Shown here one piece after another: positions 44,780 to 53,023 of a DNA stretch of 64,000 nucleotides. Position 1 is the stretch's first letter; each line of letters starts with the position of its first letter. Both the position numbers and the translations under genes were made by a program. This stretch comes from Anabaena sp. 4-3 (GTDB taxonomy: Bacteria > Cyanobacteriota > Cyanobacteriia > Cyanobacteriales > Nostocaceae), in contig NZ_LUHJ01000014.1 of assembly GCF_001597745.1 (NCBI RefSeq), positions 76,908 through 140,907 of the forward strand, in the 5' to 3' direction. The notes beneath the pieces are model-generated. The model was not told where the DNA came from and ran no database searches. It saw nothing but the letters and a program-made list of their open reading frames with translations.

Positions 44780-46093
44780 TTACGCGATGGGATGGGGGCA
44801 GGGATTGAGGTCAGCTTCAGTACGACGACCACCATAACCCAACCGTTCTGGAACTTCAAACAAACGCCGTGAGCCTAATGGCTCTTGCCCAAGTCCAAAA
44901 TATATCGGCACTAATTCAGTTGCTAAAGTCCTGACTACTCGAAAACCCACCGATGCAATGTCAGGGGTGGTAATATCAACTAAATATGCTTCCACACCCA
45001 CTGAGTTTAATTTTGTCACCACTGTTTGCAACTTCTCAACTTCTGATTGAGATGTGTCAGTAGGTAAATCTTCGACTTTGAGCGATTGGTCATGTTTCAA
45101 GAGAAAGTCTAACTCACCCAGCCGTGCTGTTGTATAGAAAAAAGCACTATGATCATCCATACTTTGGACATCATCATATTTGTGGAGATGAGAACCAGCA
45201 CCGTTAGCCATCCGTTCCAAATCACCAGGGCGGGCTTGACAAATTTCAAATATTGCTTTGCGTAGTGCCGTTTGGCCATCAAGATGACATCCCAAACCGA
45301 TAACTACAGCCGGCCCTTGACCTGAATGATCAATGGCGATCGCTACCACCACAGGCACTTTTACATCAGTGGTAAAATCGAATGCCATTAACTCAATCTC
45401 AAATCTGGCATAATTACGTGCAATTTCTGACATGATTCCTGGTTGGTGGTCAAAATATATTCTTGGCGCAGGTAAGCGATTTAACCAAGTAACGATTAAA
45501 GCATCACGCTCAATCAACTCGCACAAGCCACCATAAGCCGCAGATTCTAAACAAGAGCCTGTAGCCATGCCATTAGAAGAAGCTGGTACAATATCATCTC
45601 CTGGTTGTTCACCGCACCAGTCAAGATAAGTTAAGGACATGGGGACGAAAACTTGACGGTTGCTGCCAAGTACCTGAGCTGCAATCCATGAAGTCTGCAC
45701 TGTGGGATCAAAAGCCGGAAAAGGGAAATTCAAGTCAGAGTATTGTCGCTCAGAAAAAGAGTAAAAAGTTGGTGGAGGCAGGGCGCGATCGCCTAACTCT
45801 GCGTAGCTACTAACAACTATTCGCCGACGATCAACAATCCCTCCACAGTAGCGTTCCAAGGATTCACCAACAGCACCTAAAATTGCCTGCTCATCAGTCA
45901 CGCCCTTGCCTACACCGAAGCGTAAATTTTCGACTTGCTGTTTGCGAATTTGGTAATTGGCTAATTCAGCCTGCCATAAGACTGGCAATTCACACTCTGT
46001 ATATGGCTTACTGATTCTTTCCATTGCTCGGATGATACCAGTATGCGGGCTGACCAAATCCCGCCAACGCGGACTAGCTACTACTGCATTCAC
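44780..46093 (-). CDS. YcaO cyclodehydratase of the TOMM cluster
   Basis: A 437-residue YcaO protein that uses ATP to activate backbone amides so that Cys/Ser/Thr side chains cyclise. ATP-site segments: GAVGESLERYCGG and CLESAAYGGLCELIERDAL. The C-terminus NPCPHPIA has the PxPxP ending of azoline-forming YcaOs. The longest frame opens at 46129 (TTG), but I place the start at the GTG at 46093. AGGAG lies 8 bases before that GTG, and the codon overlaps the stop of the E1-like gene as GTGA, a translational-coupling arrangement. The partner protein is encoded directly upstream. Confidence 0.92.
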   Translation of the reverse strand: MNAVVASPRWRDLVSPHTGIIRAMERISKPYTECELPVLWQAELANYQIRKQQVENLRFGVGKGVTDEQAILGAVGESLERYCGGIVDRRRIVVSSYAELGDRALPPPTFYSFSERQYSDLNFPFPAFDPTVQTSWIAAQVLGSNRQVFVPMSLTYLDWCGEQPGDDIVPASSNGMATGSCLESAAYGGLCELIERDALIVTWLNRLPAPRIYFDHQPGIMSEIARNYARFEIELMAFDFTTDVKVPVVVAIAIDHSGQGPAVVIGLGCHLDGQTALRKAIFEICQARPGDLERMANGAGSHLHKYDDVQSMDDHSAFFYTTARLGELDFLLKHDQSLKVEDLPTDTSQSEVEKLQTVVTKLNSVGVEAYLVDITTPDIASVGFRVVRTLATELVPIYFGLGQEPLGSRRLFEVPERLGYGGRRTEADLNPCPHPIA

Positions 46094-47220
46094 GGTGTTT
46101 TCTCCTGACGTTGGGAACAATGAGGGCAACCAGGTTTCTTCAGTACAACATTGTGAGTCAGCTGTGTAGTGATTAAATCTAGATGCAGTAATTTACCTTC
46201 AGTAGCGATTGGCAAACCCAGCAACATCTTTAATGCGTCAAGGGCTAAGTAACTACCAACTAAGGTATAACCTATCGGTAAGTTTTCTCGGAGCCGTGGT
46301 TGAGAACGCCGTTCTCGGTTGAGAAACTGCTCAAGTGCCAATTTTGCCTCTGGAAGCTTGGCGCAAGCCATAGACCGCAGCCGATAGCAGAGATAACAAG
46401 GGCCATCCTCAAAAAATACTAACGGCCCCACAGTTGCCTCCACCCCAGCTGCTCCCCCTGGGAGCAATGGGCGTTTCATCTGCAAACATAGTCTGTTGAG
46501 ACGATACGCTAAATTGACTGATACTGCATCGGTGGCAACAACAACCAAGTCAACGTCTTGAATTGATTTACTGACTATTTCATCATTATTTAAAGGATCT
46601 GTCACACTCTCAGTTTCGGTGACTCCTGCCATCGCCTCAATTCGTTGAGCAGCTTCCACCACTCGCTCAGTACCAACTTGATTTAAGTCCCTACCCGACA
46701 TCATCAGCACATCAGAGGGAACTATATCAGCATCATCGCACAGACGCATAAAACCAATTCCAGAACCAGCTAATGTCATTGCGGCTACTAATCCTGAACC
46801 TCCTAGTCCAAATACAGCTATTCGAGCATTGGCTAATTGTTTCTGAGCGTCCTTTTGCTCAAAACCTAACTCATGGTAAAGACTCAGTTGAGGCAGCAAT
46901 TGAGCGCGACGAGCTAAATCAATTGCATCTTCCTCAAAATCTTCTACTAAACGATGGTCAATTAAAAATTCTAAACATTTATCTAATGAAGAATTTGTGA
47001 TTTTTTCTTGGACAGCATGACGTATTTCTCCTACGGTTCGGCTGCCATCCAGTAAAGGAAAAACAACTCTATCTACATCGTGCAGAGATTGACCTTTAAC
47101 TTCTAATGTTCGCCGCGTTGTATTAAATATCATACTTTCCCCATCATGTTCATCTGAGGGGATAACGCGAATAACAAGATGTTCTAGCAGACGCAATCGC
47201 TTACTATCATTTAATTTCAT
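46090..47220 (-). CDS. E1-like (ThiF) partner protein with leader-binding domain
   Basis: A 376-residue TOMM cyclodehydratase partner. Residues about 10-95 form a PqqD-like winged helix (RRE), expected to bind the precursor leader. Residues about 115-376 are a ThiF/E1 fold with nucleotide loop GLGGSG (138-143). Four zinc cysteines lie in two pairs, Cys275/Cys278 and Cys365/Cys368, the last just before the C-terminus. In TOMM pathways such proteins deliver the peptide to YcaO and raise its activity. The stop codon overlaps the YcaO GTG. The promoter side is separated from the precursor gene by a terminator hairpin. Confidence 0.9.
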   Translation of the reverse strand: MKLNDSKRLRLLEHLVIRVIPSDEHDGESMIFNTTRRTLEVKGQSLHDVDRVVFPLLDGSRTVGEIRHAVQEKITNSSLDKCLEFLIDHRLVEDFEEDAIDLARRAQLLPQLSLYHELGFEQKDAQKQLANARIAVFGLGGSGLVAAMTLAGSGIGFMRLCDDADIVPSDVLMMSGRDLNQVGTERVVEAAQRIEAMAGVTETESVTDPLNNDEIVSKSIQDVDLVVVATDAVSVNLAYRLNRLCLQMKRPLLPGGAAGVEATVGPLVFFEDGPCYLCYRLRSMACAKLPEAKLALEQFLNRERRSQPRLRENLPIGYTLVGSYLALDALKMLLGLPIATEGKLLHLDLITTQLTHNVVLKKPGCPHCSQRQEKTP

Positions 47221-47386
47221 AGGGTTGCTTTGATTGTCCTAGTTTTATAAAATATGAGTAAAACTGCAAAAAAGCTAACTCTTGAAGCTAAAATATCATC
47301 TGACAAATCACCCAATAGGATATGAAGTTATATTTGATTTAGCTCATAGTCTCTATTTGAAAAACTAATTTCTAATTCTAATAAGT

Positions 47387-47448
47387 AAAAAAACGAGTCT
47401 TTCTTGAATTAATATTTAATTAAAACTCAAGAAAAACTCGTTTTAAAA
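47387..47448 (-). terminator. Terminator between precursor and biosynthetic genes
   Basis: On the minus strand AAAACGAGTTTTTCTTGAG pairs with TTCAAGAAAGACTCGTTTT and runs into seven Ts. It starts about 10 bases after the precursor stop codon. Partial read-through would give abundant precursor and less enzyme mRNA, a common RiPP arrangement. It could also separate two independent transcripts. Confidence 0.8.
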
Positions 47449-47456
47449 TATTAATA

Positions 47457-47804
47457 TTAGTTGCCAAATTCAAGGTCTAAATTCTCTTCCATCACATCTG
47501 ATCCTGATTCCAAACTACTGAAACTACTAAATTTTCTACCACAGCGACGATAACATTTGCGCCCACAGTAACGACATCGACTCCAGCAGTATCCACCACA
47601 ATATCCACCGCAGTATCCACCGCAGTATCTACGGCATCGACTAACCCATCTTTGGCTAGTTTCAGAATCCAACACTCCTGGTAAAACTAATTTTTCTAAA
47701 GCAGCGATTTCTTCTTTAGACAGCAGCGTTTGTTCTAATTTATCTTCGCTGTCTACCAAATACATTTCTAATGTTTGGGTGGTCAGTTTTTCTTCTGCAA
47801 GCAT
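47457..47804 (-). CDS. TOMM precursor peptide with CGGY repeats
   Basis: A 115-residue precursor started at the ATG at 47804, which has AAGGAG 8 bases upstream. A TTG at 47828 would add eight residues and lacks a site. The leader (about 1-52) is acidic and helical, with LSKEEIAALEKLVLPGVLDS. The core (about 53-97) has nine cysteines at 57, 61, 65, 69, 73, 77, 80, 84 and 88, four of them in YCGGYCGGYCGGYC, with Arg/Lys/Tyr between the rest. It then has FSSFSS. An acidic tail (99-115) may be removed later. Cys and Ser are the residues YcaO enzymes cyclise. The leader is neither Nif11 nor nitrile-hydratase type. Confidence 0.88.
   Translation of the reverse strand: MLAEEKLTTQTLEMYLVDSEDKLEQTLLSKEEIAALEKLVLPGVLDSETSQRWVSRCRRYCGGYCGGYCGGYCWSRCRYCGRKCYRRCGRKFSSFSSLESGSDVMEENLDLEFGN
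47593..47630 (-). repeat. Three tandem 12-base repeats encoding CGGY units
   Basis: The unit TATCCACCGCAG (plus strand; YCGG when read on the minus strand) recurs three times with one or two substitutions. Such in-frame 12-mers allow the number of modifiable cysteines to grow or shrink by slippage or recombination. Confidence 0.75.
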
Positions 47805-47828
47805 TATTCTTTCTCCTTTTAGCTGCAA

Positions 47829-48438
47829 ACCAATACCTGTGTTTCAATCTGTTTAAGAGTTATTGCACAGTTATAGATTTTTTTTCGCATCAAACATTCC
47901 TAAAGTAGTATTTGAGCCTGTTAATTTGAGAAAATTCTGCAAAATACGACAACTGTTAATTACCGATTTTTATGCTTTTACAACTCTAGTTCAATAAACA
48001 AACTTAGGCTGATAGCTAAAATGTCAACAGTTTACTGAAGTTCAAAATCAATTGGTCGTAAATATGGTAATGTCCCTCATGGACTTGATTTTACCCAAAA
48101 TACTGGCTTTCAAAAAACTTTCTTTGTCTCTGGTGTTATACAGGAGTTCGTTTTGCGATTATTTAACTCCTACAATAATATCTACTTTATCTTTTTATGT
48201 TGGTATTTGTTCCTACTTAAGTAGTATTGTTTTTAGTATTGATAGTAATTTTGTTACTTCCTAAGTAGTATTATTTTTATTCTCGATAGTATTACAGTGT
48301 CAGATAGTTGAATTAGACAAAGATTTCTCGAACAAATAAACTCTTACTGTTTGAAAAACATGGCTGTTGCTGAAAAGTCATGAATATGTTTGCAATCTGA
48401 GAAATATTGAACTCAAATCAAAAATTAGGTTTACGTCA
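47829..48438. other. Divergent promoter region between precursor and ABC exporter
   Basis: An AT-rich 610-base gap. An open frame from 48052 to 48264 is hydrophobic but has no ribosome-binding site or recognisable feature. A direct repeat of TAAGTAGTATTATTTTTA-like sequence appears near 48220 and 48265. Promoters for the precursor and for the exporter should lie here. Confidence 0.5.
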
Positions 48439-50259
48439 ATGAGCGATTTAAGAGTTTGGTTTGAAGACTATACTAAAGCTTTATTTCGTTCTCTGCCTTT
48501 GTTATGGACAGCAGCACCCAGGGAAATCACCATTCTGATTGTTGCTACTTTGTTACAAGGGTTTTTACCTGCTTTAAGTGTGTGGATTACTAAGTTAGTA
48601 GTAGATACCGTAGCTACAACATTGACGGCTGGTAGAGAATTGGGTTGGACAATCTTGCTACCCTTAGTTGCGGGTTGGGTAGGTGCTTTGCTGTTAACTA
48701 CGCTACTTGACCCTTGGAGAACAGCACTGCAAGGAAATCTCAACGATAAATTGATGGCTCAGATGAGTTTGGCGTTGATGCGTAAAGCCAATTCATTCCC
48801 AGACCTGAGCCGTTTTGAAGATTCACGATTCTATGATGAGCTACAGATGTTGCAAGAACGGGTTAACTATCAACCCTTGAACTTTTTAGAGAATTTGGTG
48901 GAATTAGGGCGGTCTTTGGTGACTGTAGTGGTGATGGTGGCCTTATTGATTCCCCTAGGCTTTTGGATTCCCTTAGTAATTGCGATCGCCACTATACCAC
49001 AGGTAGTAGTTTCTACTCAGTATGGTAAAACAATTTGGCTAACTTTGTTTGAAAACAGTCCCCAAGCGCGGAGGATGGAGTATTACACTTCAGTAATGTT
49101 GACTGACACCTATGCTAAAGAAACTAGGCTATTTCAGTTAGGTTCATTTTTTATTGAGCGTTATCTCCAAGCATTTCGCTCTTTATATCAGACTATGAGC
49201 CATCTGCGCGGTAAACAGGCTTTTTGGTCATCTAGTTTAGCTATTTTAAGCACCCTAGGAAATGGCTTTGCTTTTTACTGGGTAGTGCAGCAAGCATTTC
49301 GAGGAGCGTTGAGTCCAGGTAGCGTGTTGTTATTCGTGCAGTCTTTAACTTATTTTCAGCAAAATTTAGAAGGATTTGTGGGTAATTGGTTGGAAATATT
49401 TGAAAATGCGCTGTTTATGCAGCAATTTTTCACTTTTATCGATAGTAAAACTCCCATGCGATTGAGTTTACCTGGAGAGAAGATACCAAATCCCATTCTT
49501 TCCGGTATCACCTTTGAAAAAGTTTACTTTCGCTACCCTGGTACTAGAAAATGGGCGCTCAAAAATGTTTCTTTTACCCTGCACCCAGGTGAAACCGTAG
49601 CTATTGTAGGGGAAAATGGCGCAGGTAAAACCACTCTTGTCAAACTACTTGCGAGGTTATATGACCCCTCTAGAGGACGCATTTTAGTTGATGGTATTGA
49701 CCTGAAAAATTTAAATTTAGAGCAGTGGCGACAGCAAATAGCTGGAGTATTTCAGGACTTTGGACGCTACTCCCTGACTCTAGGTGAAAATATCGCTTTA
49801 GGCAACCTCAAAGCATTAGAGCATCGAGACTTACTCAGATACGCCATAGAAAAAGCCGATATCGTCAAATTAGTAGAAAAGTTTCCTACAGGGGAAGACA
49901 CGCCCCTAGGTAAGCAATTTAGTGGTACAGAACTGTCTGGAGGTCAGTGGCAAAAGTTAGCTTTAGCTCGTGCTTTTGTCCGACAGGAAGCGCAAATATT
50001 ACTCTTAGATGAACCAACAGCCGCACTAGACCCCCGTAGCGAATATGAGTTATATCTGCGCTTTGTTGAATTAACAAAGGGTAAGACTACTATTTTGATT
50101 ACCCATCGACTAGCTTCTGTGCGAATGGCTCACAGAATATTAGTTCTCAAAGCTGGTCGATTAATTGAAGATGGCACACATGAGGAACTTTTGCAGCATG
50201 GAGGCGAGTATACTGCCCTGTGGAATATGCAGGTTCAACAGTATGGCATTGCTGAGTGA
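48439..50259 (+). CDS. ABC exporter of the TOMM cluster
   Basis: A 606-residue half-transporter from the ATG at 48439. An upstream TTG at 48367 would add 24 polar residues. The membrane domain (about 15-325) has six helices. The ATPase has VGENGAGKTTLVK Walker A, LSGGQWQKLALARA signature and ILLLDEPTAALD Walker B. There is no C39 peptidase at the N-terminus, so leader removal must be done by another protease. It is divergent from the precursor gene across 0.6 kb and most likely exports the modified peptide, possibly also giving immunity. Confidence 0.8.
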   Translation: MSDLRVWFEDYTKALFRSLPLLWTAAPREITILIVATLLQGFLPALSVWITKLVVDTVATTLTAGRELGWTILLPLVAGWVGALLLTTLLDPWRTALQGNLNDKLMAQMSLALMRKANSFPDLSRFEDSRFYDELQMLQERVNYQPLNFLENLVELGRSLVTVVVMVALLIPLGFWIPLVIAIATIPQVVVSTQYGKTIWLTLFENSPQARRMEYYTSVMLTDTYAKETRLFQLGSFFIERYLQAFRSLYQTMSHLRGKQAFWSSSLAILSTLGNGFAFYWVVQQAFRGALSPGSVLLFVQSLTYFQQNLEGFVGNWLEIFENALFMQQFFTFIDSKTPMRLSLPGEKIPNPILSGITFEKVYFRYPGTRKWALKNVSFTLHPGETVAIVGENGAGKTTLVKLLARLYDPSRGRILVDGIDLKNLNLEQWRQQIAGVFQDFGRYSLTLGENIALGNLKALEHRDLLRYAIEKADIVKLVEKFPTGEDTPLGKQFSGTELSGGQWQKLALARAFVRQEAQILLLDEPTAALDPRSEYELYLRFVELTKGKTTILITHRLASVRMAHRILVLKAGRLIEDGTHEELLQHGGEYTALWNMQVQQYGIAE

Positions 50260-50398
50260 AGCAAGAATCCCCGTATGTAGCGATAGCAAAATGCGGGGAA
50301 CGTCAACTGTGGTTAAGATGATTTTTTTGTTAAGATTCCCCGAAAAATAAATTTCGAGTAACTTGCACGACAAAAATTTACTGCCAAAAGTAATCAAA

Positions 50399-50414
50399 TG
50401 TAATTAAGTATACA
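50399..50414 (+). promoter_or_regulatory. NtcA box upstream of the third ammonium transporter
   Basis: TGTAATTAAGTATACA is an exact TGTA-N8-TACA match in front of an ammonium transporter gene. It ends only 36 bases before the GTG at 50451, so a promoter activated from position -41 would start almost at the start codon. Either the leader is nearly absent, or the site works as an operator. Confidence 0.65.
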
Positions 50415-50450
50415 AGGTACTTGATCTGCAAGGGAAAAAGACAAAAAGAC

Positions 50451-51866
50451 GTGATCAAGAAAATTTTAACGCTTGGGGTTGTTACCCTATTACTTTTGGC
50501 AGTCCCGATGATGGGTGATGCGTTTGCTCAAACTCCAGCAAATGTTCCGGCTGCTGATCCGGGAGATACGGCATTTATGCTGATTTCATCGGCTTTAGTG
50601 TTGTTAATGACACCAGGGTTAGCTTTTTTTTACGGTGGTTTTGTGCGATCGCGCAATATCCTGAATACATTGATGATGAGCTTTGTATTGATGGCGATTG
50701 TGGGTGTCACCTGGGTTTTATGGGGTTATAGTCTTTCGTTTGCCCCTGGGTTGCCGTTGATCGGCGGTCTACAATGGCTGGGTTTAAATGGTGTGGGATT
50801 AGAAACCACTAATTATCTGCAAGGTTCAAACCCAGCAGAGGTAGTGACTTATGCGGCGACGATTCCCCATCAAGCATACATGATTTATCAAGCCATGTTT
50901 GCTATTATCACCCCGGCATTGATTTCGGGAGCGATCGCCGAACGAATGAGCTTTCGCGCCTATTGTTTATTTGTCTTACTTTGGTCAACCTTCATTTACA
51001 CCCCCCTAGCTCACATGGTTTGGGCTAAAGGTGGTTTACTGGGATTATACGGCGGTTTAGGTGCGCTTGACTTTGCTGGTGGCACAGTAGTTCATATCAG
51101 TTCTGGTGTTTCTGCACTTGTCGCCGCCATCGTCCTAGGGCCACGCAAAACCCACCCCGACCGTCTCAGCCCTCCCCACAACGTACCATTTATATTGTTG
51201 GGTGCTGGTTTACTCTGGTTTGGTTGGTTTGGCTTCAATGCTGGGAGTGCCTTATCTGTCGCTAGTGGTACTTCTGGTAATTTAGTCACCAACGTCGCCA
51301 CAACTGCCTTTGTAGCGACTAACACCTCTGCGGCAGCAGGGGCGTTAATGTGGTTAATTTTAGAAGCGACTTTACGCGGTAAACCAACTGCTGTAGGTGC
51401 GGCTACAGGTGCGGTGGCGGGTTTGGTAGGTATTACCCCGGCGGCTGGCTTTGTTGTTCCCTTATCAGCAATTTTGATTGGTTTGATCACCGCTACTGTG
51501 TGTTTCTATGCTGTGAGTTTCAAACACAAGCTCAATGTTGATGATGCCTTAGATACCTACCCTGTACATGGTGTTGGTGGCACAGTAGGGGCAATTTTAA
51601 CAGCCTTCTTTGCCACTGCTGAAGTTAACTCAGCCGGGAAAGATGGGGTATTGCGGGGTAATTTTGGAGAATTAGGTGTGGAACTAGCAGCAATTATCAT
51701 TGCTTACGTAATTGCGGCGGCTGGAACTTGGATAATTCTCAAAATCATCGACGCTACCGTAGGGTTACGAGTCCAAGAAGAAGCCGAATATCAAGGATTG
51801 GATATCAGCGAACACGGAGAAGAAGGTTATAACTCCGAGTTTAGCGATCGCATCGTATCCAAATAA
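50451..51866 (+). CDS. amt: Ammonium transporter (AmtB type), third of three
   Basis: A 471-residue Amt from the GTG at 50451, giving a clean signal peptide MIKKILTLGVVTLLLLAVPM ending in AFAQ. A TTG at 50421 would put ten charged residues in front. Eleven membrane helices follow. Pore histidines lie in FAGGTVVHISSGVSA and YPVHGVGGTVGA. The MTPGLAFFYGGFVRSRN segment marks it as the bacterial AmtB type, unlike the two upstream paralogues. The C-terminal GLDISEHGEEGYNSEF tail is the GlnK/PII contact. In Anabaena the amt genes are neighbours; here a peptide cluster separates this one. Confidence 0.9.
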   Translation: MIKKILTLGVVTLLLLAVPMMGDAFAQTPANVPAADPGDTAFMLISSALVLLMTPGLAFFYGGFVRSRNILNTLMMSFVLMAIVGVTWVLWGYSLSFAPGLPLIGGLQWLGLNGVGLETTNYLQGSNPAEVVTYAATIPHQAYMIYQAMFAIITPALISGAIAERMSFRAYCLFVLLWSTFIYTPLAHMVWAKGGLLGLYGGLGALDFAGGTVVHISSGVSALVAAIVLGPRKTHPDRLSPPHNVPFILLGAGLLWFGWFGFNAGSALSVASGTSGNLVTNVATTAFVATNTSAAAGALMWLILEATLRGKPTAVGAATGAVAGLVGITPAAGFVVPLSAILIGLITATVCFYAVSFKHKLNVDDALDTYPVHGVGGTVGAILTAFFATAEVNSAGKDGVLRGNFGELGVELAAIIIAYVIAAAGTWIILKIIDATVGLRVQEEAEYQGLDISEHGEEGYNSEFSDRIVSK

Positions 51867-51939
51867 ATGGGTAAAATAGTGCCATTCTCCCACTAGCGAT
51901 TTAAAATCTGAGTCAAATCATTGCAAAATTTCGCTAGTC

Positions 51940-52818
51940 GTGTCCACTACTGCAAAAACCTTTCCTGTTTGGGCTTTTTTCTTACTGGCAACCAACGGCA
52001 TACTGATGTTGGCGGTGATCTTGCTGCTTTGGCAACAGCAGAGATTGACCGCTTTTTCTAGTAATCCACCGTCTCAACTTCCAGAGAAACAACCCCAAGC
52101 TGTCAAACCAGAGTTAGGCCCTCGCCATCAACTCAATTATCAACAGTGGTTAGAGATTCTGGAGCAAGAAGCCAAAATAGCAGCTGATCAGCGTCCGCCA
52201 AAATTAACCATACTAGCAGGGGATTCTTTAAGTTTATGGTTCCCCGTAGAATTATTACCAAAAGATAGAAACTGGCTCAATCAGGGAATTTCTGGCGAAA
52301 CCAGCAATGGTTTATTAAAAAGATTAAATTTATTCGACAATACCCAGCCAGAGACGATTTTTGTCATGATTGGGATTAATGACCTGATTCGGGGAGTCAG
52401 TGAGCAGGTGATTTTAGATAATCAACGCCAAATCCTCAGTTACCTCCGAAGAACCCATCCCCAAGCTAAAATCTTTGTTCAGTCAATTTTGCCACATGGG
52501 GGAGAAACAGCCACTTGGGAAGGTAGAGAAAAATTACTAGCTATTCCTAACAGTCGCATTCAGCAGTTAAATGAGCAGTTAAAAAGCATAGCAGCTAAAC
52601 AAGGTGTTGAATATCTAGATTTGTATTCTTTATTTGTTAATCAACAAGGTAATCTCCGCCAGGAATTGACTACGGACGGCTTACATCTCAATCCCGCCGG
52701 ATATCTAGTTTGGCGCACAGCCTTGCAGATTTATCAGCAGCGAATAGGGACTGGGGACAAATCAATTCAAAATTCAAAATACCCTACGGGAAGGCAAGCC
52801 TACAAAATTCAAAATTGA
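51940..52818 (+). CDS. SGNH/GDSL hydrolase, membrane-anchored
   Basis: A 292-residue esterase-type hydrolase with a GTG start. An N-terminal membrane helix (about 10-30) anchors it, with the catalytic domain outside. SGNH blocks: LAGDSLSLWFP (Ser), GISGETSNG (Gly), IGINDLIRG (Asn) and DGLHLNPAGY (Asp/His). The acidic catalytic residues are all present. Substrate unknown; relatives act on acyl or acetyl esters of lipids or glycans. The last 13 residues (KYPTGRQAYKIQN) are encoded by an inserted intergenic repeat, replacing the natural C-terminus. Confidence 0.82.
   Translation: MSTTAKTFPVWAFFLLATNGILMLAVILLLWQQQRLTAFSSNPPSQLPEKQPQAVKPELGPRHQLNYQQWLEILEQEAKIAADQRPPKLTILAGDSLSLWFPVELLPKDRNWLNQGISGETSNGLLKRLNLFDNTQPETIFVMIGINDLIRGVSEQVILDNQRQILSYLRRTHPQAKIFVQSILPHGGETATWEGREKLLAIPNSRIQQLNEQLKSIAAKQGVEYLDLYSLFVNQQGNLRQELTTDGLHLNPAGYLVWRTALQIYQQRIGTGDKSIQNSKYPTGRQAYKIQN
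52765..52818. repeat. CAAAATTCAAAAT repeat with CCCTACGGGAAGGCAAGCC insert, partly coding
   Basis: AATTCAAAATTCAAAATA, then CCCTACGGGAAGGCAAGCC, then ACAAAATTCAAAATTGA. It is the reverse-orientation counterpart of the composite repeat at 13.1 kb and contains the stop codon of the SGNH hydrolase. Confidence 0.75.
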
Positions 52819-53023
52819 AGAATTTCTGCCTCCGCTCCTCCGCTCCTCCGCTCACGGCAGTCCGCTCAAGTCGGGAAACCCGCCCACGCGGCTGCCTCCC
52901 CTGCTTCCTCATCCCCTCCACCGTGGAAAACGATAAAATTTTTCTGCATATCTCGATTTGGTCAAGTAAATCGTGTCATCGCACGAGAAAATCATAAACA
53001 GGAGATACTAACGAATACAACAG

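Noticed and set aside
48052-48264. 70-residue hydrophobic open frame in front of the TOMM ABC exporter, considered as a second peptide or immunity protein
   Set aside because: No ribosome-binding site, no double-glycine or Cys-rich pattern, and composition typical of translated AT-rich spacer.
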